Part shown: positions 52,994-62,206 of the stretch, piece after piece
Numbering within the stretch: the first letter of the stretch is position 1
Layout: each line of letters opens with the position of its first letter
NCBI RefSeq assembly: GCF_030549525.1
Contig: NZ_CP130831.1
Span: forward strand, 3,001,501 to 3,065,500
Direction of reading: 5' to 3'
DNA length: 64,000 bases
Source of the DNA: Stenotrophomonas sp. 704A1
GTDB taxonomy: Bacteria > Pseudomonadota > Gammaproteobacteria > Xanthomonadales > Xanthomonadaceae
Position numbers and translations under genes: made by a program
The notes under the pieces: generated by a model
Told to the model about the DNA's origin: nothing
Seen by the model: only the letters and a program-made list of their open reading frames with translations
Database searches by the model: none

Positions 52994-53826
52994 CCCTTCA
53001 CGCTCCCCAGCAACAACCCTTGGATGTAGTACCGCTGCAGCACCAGGAACAGCGCCAGCACCGGGACCACGGTGACCACCGCGCCGGCCATCATCATTTC
53101 CACGTCCATGATGTGTTCGCGCGAGAGGGTGGCCAGCGCCACCGGCAGAGTGTAGTGCTCCTGGTCGGTCAACACGATCAATGGCCACATGAAATCGTTC
53201 CATGCGCCCATGAAGGTGAAGATCGCCAGGGTCACCAGCACCGGCTTGAGCATCGGCAGCACGATCTGGAAGAAGATCCGCAGCTCCCCTGCCCCGTCGA
53301 TGCGCGCCGCTTCCAGTAGCTCATCGGGAATCGAGCGCGCGTACTGGCGGACCAGGAAGATGCCGAACACGCTGGCCAGCGCCGGCACGATCACGCCACC
53401 GAAGCTGTTGACCAGGCCGAGCTGCTTCATCAGCAGGAACAGCGGCAGCATCGCCACCTGCGCCGGGATCACCAGCGCCGCCATCAGGACCTGGAACAGG
53501 CGCTCGCGGCCGACGAAGTTCAGCTTGGCGAACGCATAGCCGGCCATGGTGTTGAGCAGCAGCGAACCCAGCGTGATCGCCAGCGACACCAGCAGGCTGT
53601 TGGCGAAGTTGCCGCCCATCCCGGTGCGAGCGAACAGCTCGTGGTAATTGTGCGTGGTGACGCTCGAGGGCAGCAGCGGCGGCGGGAAATGGGTGGCTTC
53701 GCCCTGCGGCATGAACGAGACCGACAGCATCCACAGCAGCGGCGCCAGGCTGACCAGGGCCAGCACCAGCAGCGCACCGTTGATCATCCACGGGTGCCAG
53801 CGCGACTGGCCGATTTCACGACTCAT
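52990..53826 (-). CDS. Sugar ABC transporter permease, MalG type
   Basis: A 278-residue CUT1-family inner-membrane permease with six helices. The EAA loop that docks the ATPase is YARSIPDELLEAARIDGAGELRIF (in part), followed by PMLKPVLVTLAIFTFMGAWNDF, the canonical MalG-like end. Start 53826 overlaps the stop of the other permease (ATGA), and its own stop overlaps the glycosidase start (ATGA). Confidence 0.93.
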   Translation of the reverse strand: MSREIGQSRWHPWMINGALLVLALVSLAPLLWMLSVSFMPQGEATHFPPPLLPSSVTTHNYHELFARTGMGGNFANSLLVSLAITLGSLLLNTMAGYAFAKLNFVGRERLFQVLMAALVIPAQVAMLPLFLLMKQLGLVNSFGGVIVPALASVFGIFLVRQYARSIPDELLEAARIDGAGELRIFFQIVLPMLKPVLVTLAIFTFMGAWNDFMWPLIVLTDQEHYTLPVALATLSREHIMDVEMMMAGAVVTVVPVLALFLVLQRYYIQGLLLGSVKG

Positions 53827-54704
53827 ACCAACTGCCTCTTGCGGCCGAAACGCAGCATCACGGTGGTCACCGCCAGGATGATCAGGAACAGCAGGAACGC
53901 CACGGCCGAGGCGCGTCCCAGGTTCCACCACTTGAAGCCTTCCTCGAACATGAAGTACAGCACGCTGACGGTGCTCTGCAGGGGGTCGCCGCGGGTCATC
54001 ACGTACGGTTCGGCGAACAGCTGGAAGTAACCGGACACGGTGATCACCCCGACCACCAGCAGGACCGGGCCCAGCATCGGCAGGGTGATGTGCAGGAACT
54101 GCTTCCAGCGCGAGGCGCCATCGATGCGCGCGGCCTCGTACAGGTCATGCGGAATCGCCTGCAGGCCGGCCAGGAAGATCACCATGTTGTAGCCGAAGTT
54201 CTTCCACACCGCGAACAGCATGATGGTGGGCATCGCCCAGTTCGGGTCGCCCAGCCAGTCGATCGGGCTGATGCCCAGGTGGCCCAGGCCGTAGTTCACC
54301 AGGCCGTAGCTGGTATGGAATAGGTACCGCCAGATCACCGCGACGGCGACCAGGGTGGTCACCACCGGTGCGAACAGCGCGGTGCGGAACAGGGCCTTGA
54401 AGCGCGCGGCCGGTGCGTTGAGCAGCATCGCCGCGCCCAGCGAAACGCCGATCGACAGCGGCACGCCGATCACCACGAAATAGGTGGTGTTCCACAGCGA
54501 CTTCCAGAACATCGGGGTCTGCAGCAGATCGACATAGTTGCCCAGGCCGACGAAACGCAGGTTGCTGCTGTCGGCCAGGGCGTACAGGTCGAAATCGGTC
54601 ACGCTCAGCGCCAGCGCCGAGGCCACCGGCAGGCCGAAGAACACGCCCAGCACGATCAGCGAGGGGCCGGCGAAGATCCAGCCGGCAAGCGAGGTACGTT
54701 TCAT
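53823..54704 (-). CDS. Sugar ABC transporter permease, MalF/UgpA type
   Basis: A 293-residue CUT1-family permease with six helices, starting MKRTSLAGWIFAGPSLIVLG. The EAA motif is HDLYEAARIDGASRWKQFLH (about 195-214). It pairs with the MalG-type permease to form the pore. It overlaps the solute-binding protein gene by ATGA at 54701-54704 and the next permease by ATGA at 53823-53826, a tightly coupled operon. No ATPase gene is present. Confidence 0.93.
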   Translation of the reverse strand: MKRTSLAGWIFAGPSLIVLGVFFGLPVASALALSVTDFDLYALADSSNLRFVGLGNYVDLLQTPMFWKSLWNTTYFVVIGVPLSIGVSLGAAMLLNAPAARFKALFRTALFAPVVTTLVAVAVIWRYLFHTSYGLVNYGLGHLGISPIDWLGDPNWAMPTIMLFAVWKNFGYNMVIFLAGLQAIPHDLYEAARIDGASRWKQFLHITLPMLGPVLLVVGVITVSGYFQLFAEPYVMTRGDPLQSTVSVLYFMFEEGFKWWNLGRASAVAFLLFLIILAVTTVMLRFGRKRQLV

Positions 54705-56041
54705 TGCGGGCTCCCGGCGGCCACCGCACTGGTCGTACCCGACGGCGGGGCGCTGCGTTGCAGGCGTTGTTGTTCATGCATCCAGCGGCGCTTGGCCAGC
54801 ACCTTGTCCACGCGCTGGTCCAGCTCGGCCACGGCCTTGTCCTGCGGCAGGCCACCGCGCACGACCTGTTCGGTGACGATGCGCATTTCCTGCACGATGC
54901 GCTCCCACTCCAGCACCTTCGGCGTCGGCTTCACCCGCTCCAGCTGATCGCGGAACGCGGCGGCAAGCGGATCATTGGCCAGCGACGGCGCGTTCCAGGT
55001 GCTGCGGCGTGGCGGCAGGTCACCGATGATCGAATGGAAGCGGGCCTGGATCTGCGGCCGCGACAGGAACTCGATCAGCTTCCACGACGCTTCCTTCTGC
55101 TGCGACCTGCGGAAGATCACCAGGCTGGTGCCGCCGGCGATGCCGGCCCCGGGGCCATCCGGGCCCGGCAGTGCGGCCGTGCCCCACTGGCCTTCCAGCT
55201 CCCTGGGCTGCAGCTTCTTGAACTCGCGGATGTTCCACGGGCCGGAGATGTAGAACACGTTGAAGCCGCGGAAGAATTCATCCCAGACGTTGGAGATCTG
55301 GGTCTCGGACATCTTCGGCGCCCAGCCCTTCTCGAACATGTTGGCGTAGAAACCCAGCGTGCGGCGGAAACCCGGGCTGGAGAAATTGCCGCGGGTGTCG
55401 TCGTCGCGCAGCAGCGGGTCGGGCTGCTGCAGGGCCAGCGACAGCTGCTGCTCGAATTCATTGATCGGCATCAGCACGGCATAGCGGTTGGGTCCCTGCA
55501 TGCGCTTGATCGCCGCCATCTGCTCTTCCCACTCGGCCCAGGTCCGCGGCGGATGGTCGTAGCCGGCCTTGGCCAGCAGGTCCTTGCGGTAGTAGATCAG
55601 GCGGGTATCGACATACCAGGGCACGCCCACCAGCTGGTCGTGGATCACGTTGGTATCCCAGATGCCCTGGAAATAGTCCTCCGGATCGACCACGGCCGAG
55701 CGCTGCACGAACGGCTGCAGCGGCGTCAGCGCATCCAGCTCGGCGAACTCGGGCACCCAGGTGTTGCCCAGCTGGCATACGTCGGGCAGGCCATCGGCAG
55801 CGAAGGCGGTCAGCAGCTTCTCATGCGCGGCGGTCCAGGGGATGTTCTGCACATCGACCTTGATGCCGGGGTTCTCCGCCTCGAATTCGTGGATCAGTTC
55901 GCTCACCACCTCGGCTTCGCGGCCCATGGCCCAGAAGCGCACGGTGGTGGTGCCCTGCTCCTGGCGCGTGCAGCCGGCCATGGCCAGCGCGGCCAGTGCA
56001 GGCAGTGCCCAGCGCCGCAGGCGGTGTTTCCAGTCGTGCAC
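54701..56041 (-). CDS. Sugar ABC transporter solute-binding lipoprotein
   Basis: A 446-residue family 1 extracellular binding protein. Signal KHRLRRWALPALAALAMAGC ends in a lipobox. The mature protein shows TTTVRFWAMGREAEVVSELI, NPGIKVDVQNIPWTAAHEKLLTAF, DVCQLGNTWVPEFAELDAL and WYVDTRLIYYRKDLLAKAGYD in parts, all family 1 hallmarks. It delivers oligosaccharide to the permeases. I prefer the GTG start at 56041, 4 nt after the upstream stop with GGGGAAG in front; an ATG at 56077 overlapping the GH gene is the alternative. Confidence 0.92.
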   Translation of the reverse strand: MHDWKHRLRRWALPALAALAMAGCTRQEQGTTTVRFWAMGREAEVVSELIHEFEAENPGIKVDVQNIPWTAAHEKLLTAFAADGLPDVCQLGNTWVPEFAELDALTPLQPFVQRSAVVDPEDYFQGIWDTNVIHDQLVGVPWYVDTRLIYYRKDLLAKAGYDHPPRTWAEWEEQMAAIKRMQGPNRYAVLMPINEFEQQLSLALQQPDPLLRDDDTRGNFSSPGFRRTLGFYANMFEKGWAPKMSETQISNVWDEFFRGFNVFYISGPWNIREFKKLQPRELEGQWGTAALPGPDGPGAGIAGGTSLVIFRRSQQKEASWKLIEFLSRPQIQARFHSIIGDLPPRRSTWNAPSLANDPLAAAFRDQLERVKPTPKVLEWERIVQEMRIVTEQVVRGGLPQDKAVAELDQRVDKVLAKRRWMHEQQRLQRSAPPSGTTSAVAAGSPQ

Positions 56042-56045
56042 CTTG

Positions 56046-57650
56046 TTACTTCCCCTGGCCGGTGTTGCGGTTGGCATTGTTTTTCTGTTCCTGCGCAGCG
56101 GCGGCGCGTGATTCGGCGATGCCGACCGCGCGCGCGGCAGCGGCCTTCTCATCCTTCTGCAGCAGCAGCGGCTGAAACTCGCCCTCCGGCGCCAGCCAGC
56201 CACCGCTGAAGCCGGCGCGTTCCAGGCCCTTGCGGATGTACGGGTTCTTCTTCATCACTTCCCAGACGAAATCATTCCGGTAGTTGGCGATCATGGTCAG
56301 GATCGGGCCCTGGTCGATGGCGATGTAATCGCTGGCGACCCAGCCGCGATCCGGCACCACGCGGCCGGTCTTGATCGGAATGTCGTAGTTGAAGCTGGGA
56401 TTGAACGAATCCAGGAAGCCGTAGCTGGAATAGATGTAGTCGCCATAGCGCTTGTGCATCTCCAGCGTGGCCGGGATCACTTCCTCCGGGGCGAACACCA
56501 CCGAGGAGATCGCTGCGGTCGGGGCGATGGTGCCGTCATCGAAGTTCTCGCGCAGGCCGGCACCGCGCGAGGAGTAATGGCGGAACTGGCGCTGCTCGCC
56601 GCGGTATTCCTGGGTGGTGTTCTGCGGCCCGTCGCTGGCGGTCAGGCCCCACACGTTCTCGCCGTACTCCTTCCAGTTCATCGGGTTGGCGATGGCGTAC
56701 TCGCGCTGCGCCAGCGCGGCCGAACGGCTGTTGAGGAAGTAGGTGCTGCCGCGCTCGCGCATGTACGCGTCCTGGATGTCGCGGAAGTCGATCCAGACGT
56801 GGCTGTACTGATGACCGAACAGCGGCCCGAAGGACAGGTATTCCTGGCCCTGGTAGACGCCCCAGTCGTTGTCGTAGGTCCGCGTCCACACCGTCCACGC
56901 GTCCGGGCTGACCGGGTGGCTGGGCGAGCCCAGGGCGAGGATGTAGACCATCATCGCCTCGTTGTAGCCCATCCAGTCGTGATCGATGAAGCCGCTCTCG
57001 GGGAACCAGCCCATCGAGATCAGCGGCGCACGCTGCTGCAGCCACGGCCAGTCGACCTTTCTGTACAGGGTGTCGGCGATCTGCCGGATCTCCTTCTCGC
57101 GCGGATCGTCGCCGTCGTAGTACGACTGCGCGAACAGCACGCCCATCATCAGCAGCGCGGTATCCACCGAGGACAGTTCCACCCAGCTGTCGTAGCGACG
57201 GCCTTCCTGCATGTCCAGGAAGTGGTAGTAGAAACCCTTGTAGCCGGCCTTGCCGGTGCGCTGCGGCCCCATCGGCACGTCGCGGAAGAACTTCAGCGTG
57301 GTCAGGGTCCGGTCGATCGCCTGGTTGCGGCTGACCCAGCCGTTCTCGATGCCGATCGGGTACGCGGTCAGCGCGAAACCCACCGAAGCGATGCTGGCGA
57401 ACGGCCGCGACGGATAGCGGTCCGGGGTCAGCCCGTTGATCTCGTTGGTGGTATCCCAGAAGAACTGGAAGGTGCGGCGCTCGATGTCATCGAACAGCGG
57501 CGGCAGCTCCGGCTTCATCGGCCGTGGCGGGGCATCGGCCTCGATCAGGATCACCGGTGGGCGCGGCTTGGCGGGTTCCTGCTGGGCCGGTTTGCAGGCA
57601 GCGATGGCCAGGGTCATCGCAGCGGCGGTCAACAGGTGGCGTGCCTGCAT
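56046..57650 (-). CDS. GH144-like (glucoamylase-family) lipoprotein, putative endo-beta-1,2-glucanase
   Basis: A 534-residue lipoprotein (signal TAAAMTLAIAAC with lipobox) and a Pro-rich linker. From about 50 on it matches the bacterial glycoamylase family (PF10091): DDIERRTFQFFWDTTNE, RPFASIASVGFALTAYPIGIENGW, HFLDMQEGRRYDSWVELSSVDTALLM, GYNEAMMVYILALGSPSHPV, FGPLFGHQYSHVWIDFRDIQD in parts. Characterised members form GH144, endo-beta-1,2-glucanases that release sophoro-oligosaccharides. Start has GGAGGAA. It is the first gene of the six-gene sugar operon behind a LacI-type palindrome. Confidence 0.88.
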   Translation of the reverse strand: MQARHLLTAAAMTLAIAACKPAQQEPAKPRPPVILIEADAPPRPMKPELPPLFDDIERRTFQFFWDTTNEINGLTPDRYPSRPFASIASVGFALTAYPIGIENGWVSRNQAIDRTLTTLKFFRDVPMGPQRTGKAGYKGFYYHFLDMQEGRRYDSWVELSSVDTALLMMGVLFAQSYYDGDDPREKEIRQIADTLYRKVDWPWLQQRAPLISMGWFPESGFIDHDWMGYNEAMMVYILALGSPSHPVSPDAWTVWTRTYDNDWGVYQGQEYLSFGPLFGHQYSHVWIDFRDIQDAYMRERGSTYFLNSRSAALAQREYAIANPMNWKEYGENVWGLTASDGPQNTTQEYRGEQRQFRHYSSRGAGLRENFDDGTIAPTAAISSVVFAPEEVIPATLEMHKRYGDYIYSSYGFLDSFNPSFNYDIPIKTGRVVPDRGWVASDYIAIDQGPILTMIANYRNDFVWEVMKKNPYIRKGLERAGFSGGWLAPEGEFQPLLLQKDEKAAAARAVGIAESRAAAAQEQKNNANRNTGQGK

Positions 57651-57703
57651 GGCGCGGTTCCTCCGGTGGGCTGATCGATGAAAGAGCATAACGTCCAATG
57701 ACC

Positions 57704-57717
57704 TGAAATCGTTTACA
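57704..57717. promoter_or_regulatory. LacI-type operator upstream of the GH144 operon
   Basis: TGAAATCGTTTACA fits the LacI-family pattern TGNAARCGNTTNCA except for one base and lies 54 nt before the GH144 start. Its reverse complement agrees with the lacI-promoter copy at TGTAA.CG.TT.CA. Confidence 0.6.
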
Positions 57718-57845
57718 GAATGCACGCTGAAAAAGCCACGCGAACGTGGCCGGTCAGGGTGCGTATTGCCCACGCCGCTGCGCCCGGTACAGGGAGCAGT
57801 GGCCTGGGCAATGGACCGGCCGCAGCCGGCCATCGCCGCTGAAAC

Positions 57846-57873
57846 CGGCGCCATCGGGGAACCGATGGCGCCG
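57846..57873 (-). terminator. Stem-loop after the TonB-dependent receptor gene
   Basis: Perfect 12-bp stem CGGCGCCATCGG / CCGATGGCGCCG with loop GGAA, 13 nt after the stop codon. Only a short T-rich tail (GGTTTC) follows, so it may be a weak terminator or mRNA-protecting hairpin between the receptor and the GH144 operon. Confidence 0.55.
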
Positions 57874-57885
57874 TGACGGCTCCGC

Positions 57886-60800
57886 TTAGAAGCGGAAGCC
57901 CACTTCGGCCTTGACCTGGCGCGGGGTACCGATGATGTCGCCGGTCTCGTTGTAGCTGGCCTGCAGCTTGCCGTTGGTCTTGACGTAGTTGTAGGTGGAG
58001 AAGTTGTCGAAGTTGAACACGTTGATGATGTCGATTCGAGCGTACAGCTCGGTGTCGCCCGCCATCTTGAACGTCTTCGTCGCCTGCAGGTCCACCGAAC
58101 GGTAGCCGAAGATCTTGCCACCCACCAGGAACTTGCCATTGGCGTTGGGCACGGCGGCCTGCGGGGTCGGCAGGGTGTAGCCACTGGCCTGCGGCACCGG
58201 GTACCAGTCGTTGACCGCAGTCGGGGTGGCCAGGGTGATCTTGCCACCGAAGGTGATGCCCCAGAAGCCCGCATACGAACCGGTGACCACCAGGCGGTGG
58301 CGCGGTGCGCCGTTGGAACGGATGGTCGGGTAGTCGCTGATCAGGCCGCGGTCGAAGGCGTACTTCTCGTTGATGTCGCGGTTGTGGCGCGCGGTGGTCC
58401 AGGTGTAGGCAATCGAGGTACCCCAGCCGCTTTCCTTGGTGAACGGCTTCTGCGCCGACAGCAGGACCTGGGTGGCGCGGGTCTTGATGCCCTGCTGGCC
58501 GATGATCAGGCTGCCGAAGCCCGGCACGTTGCAGCTCCAGGCCTGGCTCAGGCCCGGATCGGTGCCGCCGCACAGGCGCGGGTCATCGAAGAACTGGCCG
58601 GTCGGGTAGCGGTTGCCCAGGGTGAAGGCGAAGCCGTCGTAGCTGAGGGTACGGGCGATGGTGGCGTCGGTCAGCCAGTCACCGATCTGGTTGCTCATGC
58701 CCAGGCTGAACTGATCCGAGTACGGCGCCTTCAGCTTGTTGTTCAGCAGGTCGACTTCCAGGCCGGCATTGCTGGTCGCACCGACCAGCGCCTGCAGGTT
58801 GCCGATGCCGTTGAGCAGGTTCGGGTTCCAGTCATAGCAGGCGGCCTGGCCGTTGATGCAGGTGCCGGTGGCAGGGTTGCGGAAGTAGATGGTCGGCTGC
58901 GGCAGCGCCAGCTTGGTGGTTTCCAGCTGCAGGTTGTCGAACAGGTCGCGGTCGTAGGAACGACCGGCACCGCCGTGGATCACATGCTGCTCGTCGGCAT
59001 TGATGTCATACGAGAAGCCCAGGCGCGGCTGCCAGGCATCCTTGAACGCCTTGCGGTTGTGGCCGTTGCTGATGTAGTCGCTGATGTCCAGGCCGCCCAG
59101 TGCCAGCGAATCGGCGTAGGTCTGGCCGGCGGCAGCGCGCGGATCCTGCGAGTAGATCGCGTCCACCACCTGCTGCGGGGTCACGAAGTCCAGGTACGAC
59201 GGGGTCTTTTCGTAGTCCCAGCGCAGGCCGAGGTTGATCTGCAGGTGATCGTTGACCTGCCAGTCGTCCTGGATGAACACACCGTACTGCTTGGACTTCG
59301 AACGCACTTCACCGGACACGCCCGACACGCCGGTCACCGGCTTGACGAACTGCGCCTTGTACGGAATGTCGGAGCCGAAATCCGGGTCGCCCAGGGTGTA
59401 GGTGAAGGTCGGGTTGATCTGCGCCGCGTCGGAGGCGTACAGGTCGATCTGCTTGTACTTCACACCCATCTTGATGGTGTGGTCGCCGGCCCACTGGATG
59501 CCGTCCAGGGTCAGGTTGTCTTCGATCGACCAGCCCTTCTGGCCCTTCACCTGCGAGTCCAGTGCCGAGGCGCCACCGATCTTCACGATGGTGCGGTCTT
59601 CGGTGCCGTCCGGTGCGGTGTAGGTGATGCCGTTGGCCAGGGTCAGCGGGGTCGGGTTGTTGAACGAATCTTCGTGGGTGACCATCAACTCGTTGTAGTA
59701 ACGCTCGCCGCTGTGGTTCCAGCGCAGGGCGTAACGGCGGTCGGTGTTGACCACTTCACGGCCGGCTTCCGGCGAGGTCTGGCCACTGAACTGCGACTGG
59801 GTCTCGTCGCGGTCCTGGAAGGTCAGCTCGATGCGATCGTTGTCGGTCGGCTCGAAGTCGATCTTGCCGAAGATCAGGTCCTGCTGGAACGGCTGGCTGG
59901 CCGGGCCGAGGCCGGCGGCGCCGGCCGGCGGCAGCAGGCCGGCAGCGCCGGTAACCGCGCCGTCCGGTGCGATGGTGACCGGCAGGTCGAAGCGCTTGGC
60001 TTCGTAGGTCACGAAGAAGTGGGCCTTGTCCTGGATGATCGGGCCGCCCAGGGCGAAGCCGTATTCCTTCTCGGCCGAGACCATCTTCTCCTTGCCGCCC
60101 TGGCGCTCGGCCGGGGTCTTGGCGCGCATGTCCTCGTCGGTGTAGCGGTAGAACGCCTCACCCTTGAATTCATTGGTACCGGACTTGGTCGCAGCGGTCA
60201 CCGCGGCACTGGAGACCTGGCCGTACTCGGCCTTGTAGTTGCCGCTGATGACCTTGTATTCGCCGATGGCCAGCTGCGGGAACGGGTTGCCGGCGCTGCC
60301 GGACTGGCCGGCCACGCCGCCGCCCTTGACGTAGCTCTTCTGGCCCACGCCGTCGATGTAGACGTTGGTGCCGTCGGCATTGGTGGCACCGCCGCGCAGC
60401 GAGGTGTTGCCCTTGGCGTCACGGGTGAAGATCAGGCCCGGCACCGCATCTGCGAACTCCAGGAAGTTGCGCGACACCTGCGGGGTGGTCTGGATCTGCT
60501 GCAGGCTGACGGTCTTGCCGACTTCCGAGGTACGCACTTCCTGCAGCAGGGTCGGCGCAACGACGTTGACCGTATCCAGATTGGTGGCCGCCGTGGAGCC
60601 GCCGCCGCCGGCAGCGGCCTCGCTGAAGTTCAGCGTCGCGGTGGAGGCCACGGTGACGGTGACCTTCTGGGTCTGACCGTTGGCGACCACGTTGTAGGTG
60701 CCCGGATCCAGGCCCATCAGCGAGTAGCTGCCGTCGGCACGCACGCTGCCACGGCGCACGGTGCCGGTGGCCACGTTGGTGGCGGTGACTTCCGAGCCGG

Positions 60801-60942
60801 CCTGAGCGCCAGCCACCTGGCCGCGAAGGCTGGCGTTGGCCGACTGCGCCATGACGTTCGGAGCGGCGGCCAGCATCAGGCAGCTGACCAGTGCGGTGCT
60901 CAGCAGCCGGCGAGCCGGCATGCGGATAGTGGAATGCATCAT
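57886..60942 (-). CDS. TonB-dependent outer-membrane receptor (Oar-like, with carboxypeptidase-regulatory domain)
   Basis: A 1018-residue receptor. Signal peptide about 1-32 (ALVSCLMLAAAPNVMAQS), then a carboxypeptidase-regulatory-like beta sandwich (about 33-110; GQVAGAQAGSEVTATNVATG) as in Xanthomonad carbohydrate receptors, the plug (VNVVAPTLLQEVRTSEVGKT, SLRGGATNADGTNVYIDGV) and a 22-strand barrel ending in VGFRF with the terminal Phe. It should import a large sugar across the outer membrane using TonB energy. Start at 60942, with GGAG upstream. It is 77 nt after lacI on the same strand. Confidence 0.93.
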   Translation of the reverse strand: MMHSTIRMPARRLLSTALVSCLMLAAAPNVMAQSANASLRGQVAGAQAGSEVTATNVATGTVRRGSVRADGSYSLMGLDPGTYNVVANGQTQKVTVTVASTATLNFSEAAAGGGGSTAATNLDTVNVVAPTLLQEVRTSEVGKTVSLQQIQTTPQVSRNFLEFADAVPGLIFTRDAKGNTSLRGGATNADGTNVYIDGVGQKSYVKGGGVAGQSGSAGNPFPQLAIGEYKVISGNYKAEYGQVSSAAVTAATKSGTNEFKGEAFYRYTDEDMRAKTPAERQGGKEKMVSAEKEYGFALGGPIIQDKAHFFVTYEAKRFDLPVTIAPDGAVTGAAGLLPPAGAAGLGPASQPFQQDLIFGKIDFEPTDNDRIELTFQDRDETQSQFSGQTSPEAGREVVNTDRRYALRWNHSGERYYNELMVTHEDSFNNPTPLTLANGITYTAPDGTEDRTIVKIGGASALDSQVKGQKGWSIEDNLTLDGIQWAGDHTIKMGVKYKQIDLYASDAAQINPTFTYTLGDPDFGSDIPYKAQFVKPVTGVSGVSGEVRSKSKQYGVFIQDDWQVNDHLQINLGLRWDYEKTPSYLDFVTPQQVVDAIYSQDPRAAAGQTYADSLALGGLDISDYISNGHNRKAFKDAWQPRLGFSYDINADEQHVIHGGAGRSYDRDLFDNLQLETTKLALPQPTIYFRNPATGTCINGQAACYDWNPNLLNGIGNLQALVGATSNAGLEVDLLNNKLKAPYSDQFSLGMSNQIGDWLTDATIARTLSYDGFAFTLGNRYPTGQFFDDPRLCGGTDPGLSQAWSCNVPGFGSLIIGQQGIKTRATQVLLSAQKPFTKESGWGTSIAYTWTTARHNRDINEKYAFDRGLISDYPTIRSNGAPRHRLVVTGSYAGFWGITFGGKITLATPTAVNDWYPVPQASGYTLPTPQAAVPNANGKFLVGGKIFGYRSVDLQATKTFKMAGDTELYARIDIINVFNFDNFSTYNYVKTNGKLQASYNETGDIIGTPRQVKAEVGFRF

Positions 60943-61019
60943 CAACTCAATCTCCGGGTGGTGGTGACCGCTTGCACGGTCCCTGCGATCAGTCAGAAAA
61001 AGAAGGAACGCCTCTGGCT

Positions 61020-62042
61020 TCAATGGCCCGATGGCGGAGTGGTGGAATCGCGAACAATCAGGCGCGGGACCAGGGTCTGCTTGTCCCCTGCCCCTTCCGT
61101 GGAGGTGCCGTCCATCAACTGCAACAAGCGCGACATCGCCCGATCGCCGAGCTCGGCGATGCTGACCTGCATGGTGGTCAGCGACGGGTGGACGAAACGC
61201 GCCAGCGGAATGTCATCGAAACCGGCCAGGGCGACATCGGACGGAACGTGGACACCTGCCTGCGCGAAGGCATACAGACACCCAAGGGCCATCATGTCGT
61301 TGGCGGCGAACACGGCATCGGGCAGCGTGCCAGCTGCCAGCAACTCCTGACCGGCGCGATGGCCGGAAGCTTCGTCGAAATCACCGGGCAGCTCGATGCC
61401 CTCGGCGCTGCCGCCAAAAGCCGCCAGCGCATCACGGAAGCCGCGCAGGCGCTCGCGCGCGTCGAAGTTGAGGTCCGGGCCAGAAATGAAAGCGATGCGG
61501 CGGTGGCCGGCATCCAGCAGATGGCGGGTCATCGCCATCGCCCCGGCGTGGTCATCGATGCTCAACACCGGATGGTCCTGGCCAGGCAGGTAGGTGTTGA
61601 TCAGGACCGTCGGCAGGGCCTGCGGCAGGTTGTCGGTCAGGAAGCCGGGGCTCTCGGCATAAGGCGAAAGCACCAGCAGGCCGTCGACCCGGCCGCGCAT
61701 GGCACGCAGGGCCGCGCCCTGCTGTTCCTGGTCGCCGTGGTAGCTGGACACCAGCAGGTGCTGGCGACGGCTGCGGGCGACGTTGTCGATGCCACGCATC
61801 AACTCGGAGAAGAATTCGCCGTACAGGTCCGGAAGCACCACGCCGACCGTATTGGTGCGGCGGCTGCTCAGGCTGCGGGCGGCGGCGTGCGGGGTGTAAC
61901 GCAGCCGTGCGGCCACTTCCAGCACAAGCTGGCGGACCGGTTCGGCGACATTTTCATGCCCGTTGAGCGCGCGCGAAACGGTGGCCACGGAGACCCTGGC
62001 TTCACGGGCGACGTCTTTGATTGTGATGGCTGCCTTGTTCAC
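61020..62042 (-). CDS. LacI-family transcriptional regulator of the glycan locus
   Basis: A 340-residue repressor. N-terminal helix-turn-helix TIKDVAREARVSVATVSRALNG, hinge HAAARSLSSRRTNTVGVVLP, then a periplasmic-binding-protein-like ligand domain (GHRRIAFISGPDLNFDARER, DALPAVFAANDMMALG-like segment). Start chosen at the GTG 62042, which has GGAGGG 8 nt upstream. It probably represses its own promoter and the sugar operon through palindromes at 62087 and 57704, relieved by an oligosaccharide. Confidence 0.94.
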   Translation of the reverse strand: MNKAAITIKDVAREARVSVATVSRALNGHENVAEPVRQLVLEVAARLRYTPHAAARSLSSRRTNTVGVVLPDLYGEFFSELMRGIDNVARSRRQHLLVSSYHGDQEQQGAALRAMRGRVDGLLVLSPYAESPGFLTDNLPQALPTVLINTYLPGQDHPVLSIDDHAGAMAMTRHLLDAGHRRIAFISGPDLNFDARERLRGFRDALAAFGGSAEGIELPGDFDEASGHRAGQELLAAGTLPDAVFAANDMMALGCLYAFAQAGVHVPSDVALAGFDDIPLARFVHPSLTTMQVSIAELGDRAMSRLLQLMDGTSTEGAGDKQTLVPRLIVRDSTTPPSGH

Positions 62043-62084
62043 GAAGCCGCCCTCCACGGCTTGGATCTACCAGCATTGGCGCGG

Positions 62085-62114
62085 AATGTAAGCGTTTCCA
62101 TCCGCGCTTGTAAA
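62085..62114 (-). promoter_or_regulatory. lacI promoter with overlapping LacI-type operator
   Basis: On the minus strand TTTACA (62109-62114), 18 nt and TACATT (62085-62090) form a good sigma70 promoter. The palindrome TGTAAGCGTTTCCA (+ strand, 62087-62100) fits the LacI-family pattern exactly and overlaps the spacer and -10, as expected for autorepression. Confidence 0.7.
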
Positions 62115-62206
62115 CAGTCCGTTAGGCGAATGTCCCACAACGGACACAGAAACCTGTCCTCGACCGGCCCCTGCCGGGACCGGCCAGGACACCACAGGAC
62201 AAGGGC

